Source: Gammaproteobacteria bacterium (GTDB lineage: Bacteria; Pseudomonadota; Gammaproteobacteria; Steroidobacterales; GCA-2729495). From it: a stretch of DNA of 64,000 bases. A program made the position numbers and the translations under genes. This document shows positions 61,750 to 64,000 of this stretch, one piece after another (position 1 is the stretch's first letter; each line of letters begins with the position of its first letter). The stretch covers positions 62,001 through 126,000 of the forward strand of contig QUBU01000001.1 of assembly GCA_014337915.1 (NCBI GenBank). Reading direction: 5' to 3'. The notes under the pieces were generated by a model that ran no database searches, was not told where the DNA came from, and was given only the letters and a program-made list of their open reading frames with translations.

Positions 61750-62247
61750 ATGAGTCCCGCGGATCGCTTCGCCAGCCTCGCGCCCCGCGAACGCATGCTG
61801 ATTCTCGCAGCGGCCGCACTGGGCCTGTTCGCGCTGGTGTTCGCCCTCGGGATCCGGCCACTGCTCAGCAGCCAGCGTCGGATGCAGGAGGACCTCAGCG
61901 AACAGCGTGCCGTGCTGGCGGACATCGAGCGGGTGGCCGCACGCTTCGGCCCCCAGCCGGGTGCCGGCAAGCAGGCCACAGCGCGTCCGGGGGAAGAGTC
62001 GCTGGTGCTGCTGGTGGATCGCAGCACAAGGGCCGCAGGCCTGGCCGCCTATCTCAAGCGCAACGAGCCCGAGGGCAATACTGGTATCCGCCTGCGCTTC
62101 GAGGATGCGCCATTCGACGAACTCGTAGGCTGGCTCGCCCGCCTGCAGGCCGAGCAGGGCGTGGGTGTGGTGGCGGCCACGGCGGATCCGGGGCAGGAGC
62201 CTGGCCGCGTGACCGCGAACATCCAGCTGGCGCGATCGCTGCACTGA
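61750..62247 (+). CDS. gspM: Type II secretion protein GspM
   Basis: 165 residues, partner of GspL. A short cytoplasmic start (SPADRFASLAPRERMLI) and one membrane helix (LAAAALGLFALVFALGI) precede the periplasmic domain with LVDRSTRAAGLAAYL and FDELVGWLARLQAEQGV, the GspM pattern. ATG 61750 follows the gspL stop by 3 bases; GTG 61747 is just upstream. Overlaps gspN by 1 base (TGATG). Confidence 0.92.
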   Translation: MSPADRFASLAPRERMLILAAAALGLFALVFALGIRPLLSSQRRMQEDLSEQRAVLADIERVAARFGPQPGAGKQATARPGEESLVLLVDRSTRAAGLAAYLKRNEPEGNTGIRLRFEDAPFDELVGWLARLQAEQGVGVVAATADPGQEPGRVTANIQLARSLH

Positions 62248-63020
62248 TGCGCCTGTCCCGCCATCACTGGCTGGTGATCGCCGGCGGACTGGCGTTCCTG
62301 CTGTTCCTGGTCGCCGGATTGCCGGCACGCGTGGCGCTGCGCTGGCTGGTGCCTGCTTCAGTACAGGTTTCCGACCTGTCGGGCACGCTGTGGCGCGGGT
62401 CCATGGCAACCGCGGTTGCAGGGCCAGTGCGGCTGGGTCCCCTGAGCTGGGAACTGTCGCCGCTGCCCCTCCTGGCCGGACGAATACACGCCGGCATCCA
62501 TGGGCAGATCGGCACCGGCCAGGCCCGCGGCACGATTGACCTCCGCGGTGGCGGTCGATTTGCCTGCAGTGGCTGCAGCTACGAGGGACCTGCTGCAGGC
62601 CTGCGCAGTCTGGTGCCATCGCTGCGGGGGCTGTCGGGCCAGCTGCGCCTCGACATCACCCGCATCGAGGTCCGCGACCGCTGGCCGACGCACGCTATCG
62701 CCACGCTCGACTGGAATGGCGTACAGCTGCGAACGGCCGCCGCGCCGGCGCTTGCCGGTCTGCCCACGATCAACCTCAAGGCCAGCATTGCCGCAGACCC
62801 GGTGCCGGCGGATGGCCGGATCGAGGCCCTGCTCCAGGATGGCGGTGGACCGCTGCAGCTGGCCGGTCAGGTTGCCTTTACGCCACCGGGCAACTACCAG
62901 GTCAATGCCCGGATCAAGGCGCAGCCCGATGCGCCGGCGCAGCTGGCCAGTGCGCTCGCAACCCTCGGTCCGCCGGGCCCGGATGGCAGCATTGACATCG
63001 GCATGTCCGGCAGTCTCTAG
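62247..63020 (+). CDS. gspN: Type II secretion protein GspN
   Basis: 257 residues, last gene of the operon. One N-terminal helix (WLVIAGGLAFLLFLVAGLPA), then VQVSDLSGTLWRGSMATA and LGPLSWELSPLPLLAGRIHA, the AsmA-like pattern of GspN proteins. Two Cys at FACSGCSY could form a disulfide. The function of GspN is not well defined and some systems lack it. The stop overlaps the stop of the convergent helicase gene (shared CTAG). Confidence 0.9.
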   Translation: MRLSRHHWLVIAGGLAFLLFLVAGLPARVALRWLVPASVQVSDLSGTLWRGSMATAVAGPVRLGPLSWELSPLPLLAGRIHAGIHGQIGTGQARGTIDLRGGGRFACSGCSYEGPAAGLRSLVPSLRGLSGQLRLDITRIEVRDRWPTHAIATLDWNGVQLRTAAAPALAGLPTINLKASIAADPVPADGRIEALLQDGGGPLQLAGQVAFTPPGNYQVNARIKAQPDAPAQLASALATLGPPGPDGSIDIGMSGSL

Positions 63021-64000
63021 GCCTGCCGCCCGGATTCGGCCACTACCTCGCGGAATATCCCGAGCAGCGGGTAATAAAGCGCCGTCCGTACCGGCTCGCC
63101 GGTCAGCGCTGCCAGCGCTTTCTGGTATCCCAGCAGCTGTTCACGATGGCGCCCAACCTCGACCTGGATGAAGGCCTCGAGGTCGCCACCCTGGTGCTGG
63201 CTGGTCTTGAAATCGATCACCCAGCGCGTCCCATCGGTGGCATCGCGGAATGTGCGATCAACCACCAGGTTACGGAAGCGGCCATCCTCGCAGACCGTCA
63301 GCGCCAGTTCGCTTGCGGCCTCGCCGTGTATCGAATCGAGCAACCAGCGGCCACGCGGATCACTCAACGTTCGTTCCAGCGCTTCGCTGACCCGGCTGGT
63401 GGCAGCATCGAGTTCCAGTGACGGTACGCCGAGATCGGACAGCATGCGGCGGACCAATGGTTGCCGCCCGCGCAGCCACTCCGGCGTGCAGGATGCCAGG
63501 CCTTCTTCGGCAATGACCTGCAACCAGCGGTGCACGACCGTGCCCACGTGCATGGCGAGGTGTCCGGCCCACTCGTACACCACGGGCTCCGCCATGGCCG
63601 GCTCCGGCCCTGCCGTCGACAGCGGCAATGGTGCCGGTGGCGCTGGCGCCTGCCAGTCCGCTGGCAGGCGCCGGATGATCGGCTGGGGTACCTGCGCTTC
63701 TGCTGCCTTGGCTCGCGCCTCCCGGCCTGTCTCCGCCACTTCGGCGTTGGCGCTGGCGGCAACAGCGGGCCAGAGCCGGGCCAGCAATGAACCGGCTCGC
63801 GGCTGGCGAACCTCGCCGCCATCTTCATGGGCTGCCAGCTGCCCCACGAGGTGCAGGCGCCGCCGGGCCCGGGTGCAGGCCACGTAGAGCAGTCGATCGA
63901 GTTCCAGCGCGCGCCTGCGTGCCTCGAGATCCCGCAGGCAGACGTAGACCGGATCGCGATCTTCGCCGGTTGCCGATATGGGTGCGAGGATCGGGGCCTT
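63017..64000 (-). CDS. UvrD-like helicase with PD-(D/E)XK nuclease, RecB/AddA type (partial, 5' end outside window)
   Basis: The visible 327 C-terminal residues start inside the helicase: LDRLLYVACTRARRRLHLVG is motif VI of UvrD-like superfamily 1 helicases. After a linker with Pro/Ala-rich residues comes a RecB-like nuclease domain: HVGTVVHRWLQ (the His and downstream conserved area), VVDRTFRD and WVIDFKTSQHQGGDLEAF with the catalytic Asp and Lys, then HREQLLGYQKALAAL. This fits a double-strand break repair enzyme; RecB versus AddA cannot be settled. Reading frame is open to the window edge. Confidence 0.88.
   Translation of the reverse strand, partial: KAPILAPISATGEDRDPVYVCLRDLEARRRALELDRLLYVACTRARRRLHLVGQLAAHEDGGEVRQPRAGSLLARLWPAVAASANAEVAETGREARAKAAEAQVPQPIIRRLPADWQAPAPPAPLPLSTAGPEPAMAEPVVYEWAGHLAMHVGTVVHRWLQVIAEEGLASCTPEWLRGRQPLVRRMLSDLGVPSLELDAATSRVSEALERTLSDPRGRWLLDSIHGEAASELALTVCEDGRFRNLVVDRTFRDATDGTRWVIDFKTSQHQGGDLEAFIQVEVGRHREQLLGYQKALAALTGEPVRTALYYPLLGIFREVVAESGRQA

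Overview
The window is a dense chromosomal segment (no intergenic gap over about 180 bases) from a GC-rich Gammaproteobacterium. Gene content points to the Xanthomonadales/Steroidobacterales/Nevskiales side of the class: a thrA-thrC pair, mnmA and purB close together, the gammaproteobacterial order uvrC-pgsA-tRNA-Gly-tRNA-Cys-tRNA-Leu, a complete System I cytochrome c maturation operon (ccmABCDEFGHI), the fabG-acpP-fabF-pabB-pabC-mltG-tmk-holB-pilZ operon, and a type II secretion pseudopilin operon (gspG-N). This lineage is inferred from gene families and order only; no rRNA gene is present.

Layout. 1-3.8 kb (minus strand): the end-truncated CaiB/BaiF CoA-transferase, a methyltransferase, an unplaced P-loop ATPase and an HNH-type protein, the last two separated by an AT-rich patch. 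4-8.4 kb (plus): thrA, thrC and a NERD-like protein. 8.4-16 kb (minus): tatD, a class III-type sirtuin overlapping acnA, then mnmA, a small unknown and purB. 16-18.9 kb (plus): fumC, nudL, mazG. 19-21.1 kb (minus): slipin and NfeD membrane pair. 21.2-26.1 kb (plus): class II DAHP synthase, a family 5-like uracil-DNA glycosylase, uvrC, pgsA and three tRNAs. 26.1-31.9 kb (minus): an accessory-looking block with a large repeat-containing exported protein, a phosphotransferase/P-loop fusion and an ExeA-like/FHA protein. 32.1-42 kb (plus): ccmA to ccmI, NAD malic enzyme, NhaD antiporter. 42-44.6 kb (minus): glpQ, a ferredoxin-NADP reductase-like flavoprotein and a TIR-like protein. 44.7-48.6 kb (plus): an EEP-family phosphohydrolase, a fused enoyl-CoA hydratase/3-hydroxyacyl-CoA dehydrogenase and a cyclic-nucleotide-binding/rhodanese fusion. 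48.7-57.1 kb (minus): pilZ back to fabG, then a rhombosortase-like intramembrane protease. 57.2-63 kb (plus): gspG to gspN. 63-64 kb (minus): the C-terminal part of a RecB/AddA-like helicase-nuclease.

How they work together. Much is housekeeping: TCA and C4 metabolism (acnA, fumC, maeA), amino-acid and folate precursors (thrA, thrC, DAHP synthase, pabB, pabC), lipid synthesis (fabG, acpP, fabF, pgsA), DNA repair (UDG, uvrC), nucleotide housekeeping (mazG, nudL, tmk) and protein export. The most interesting links are (i) a rhombosortase-like protease divergent from the type II secretion operon, with a large surface-type protein in the same window that ends in a matching type of C-terminal sorting tail; (ii) a three-gene accessory block between tRNA-Leu and the ccm operon; (iii) a TIR-like protein divergent from an EEP-family enzyme; (iv) aconitase overlapping a sirtuin; and (v) several genes whose -10-like box sits 5-9 bases before the start codon, suggesting leaderless messages. 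No CRISPR array, insertion sequence, integrase or prophage gene was seen.
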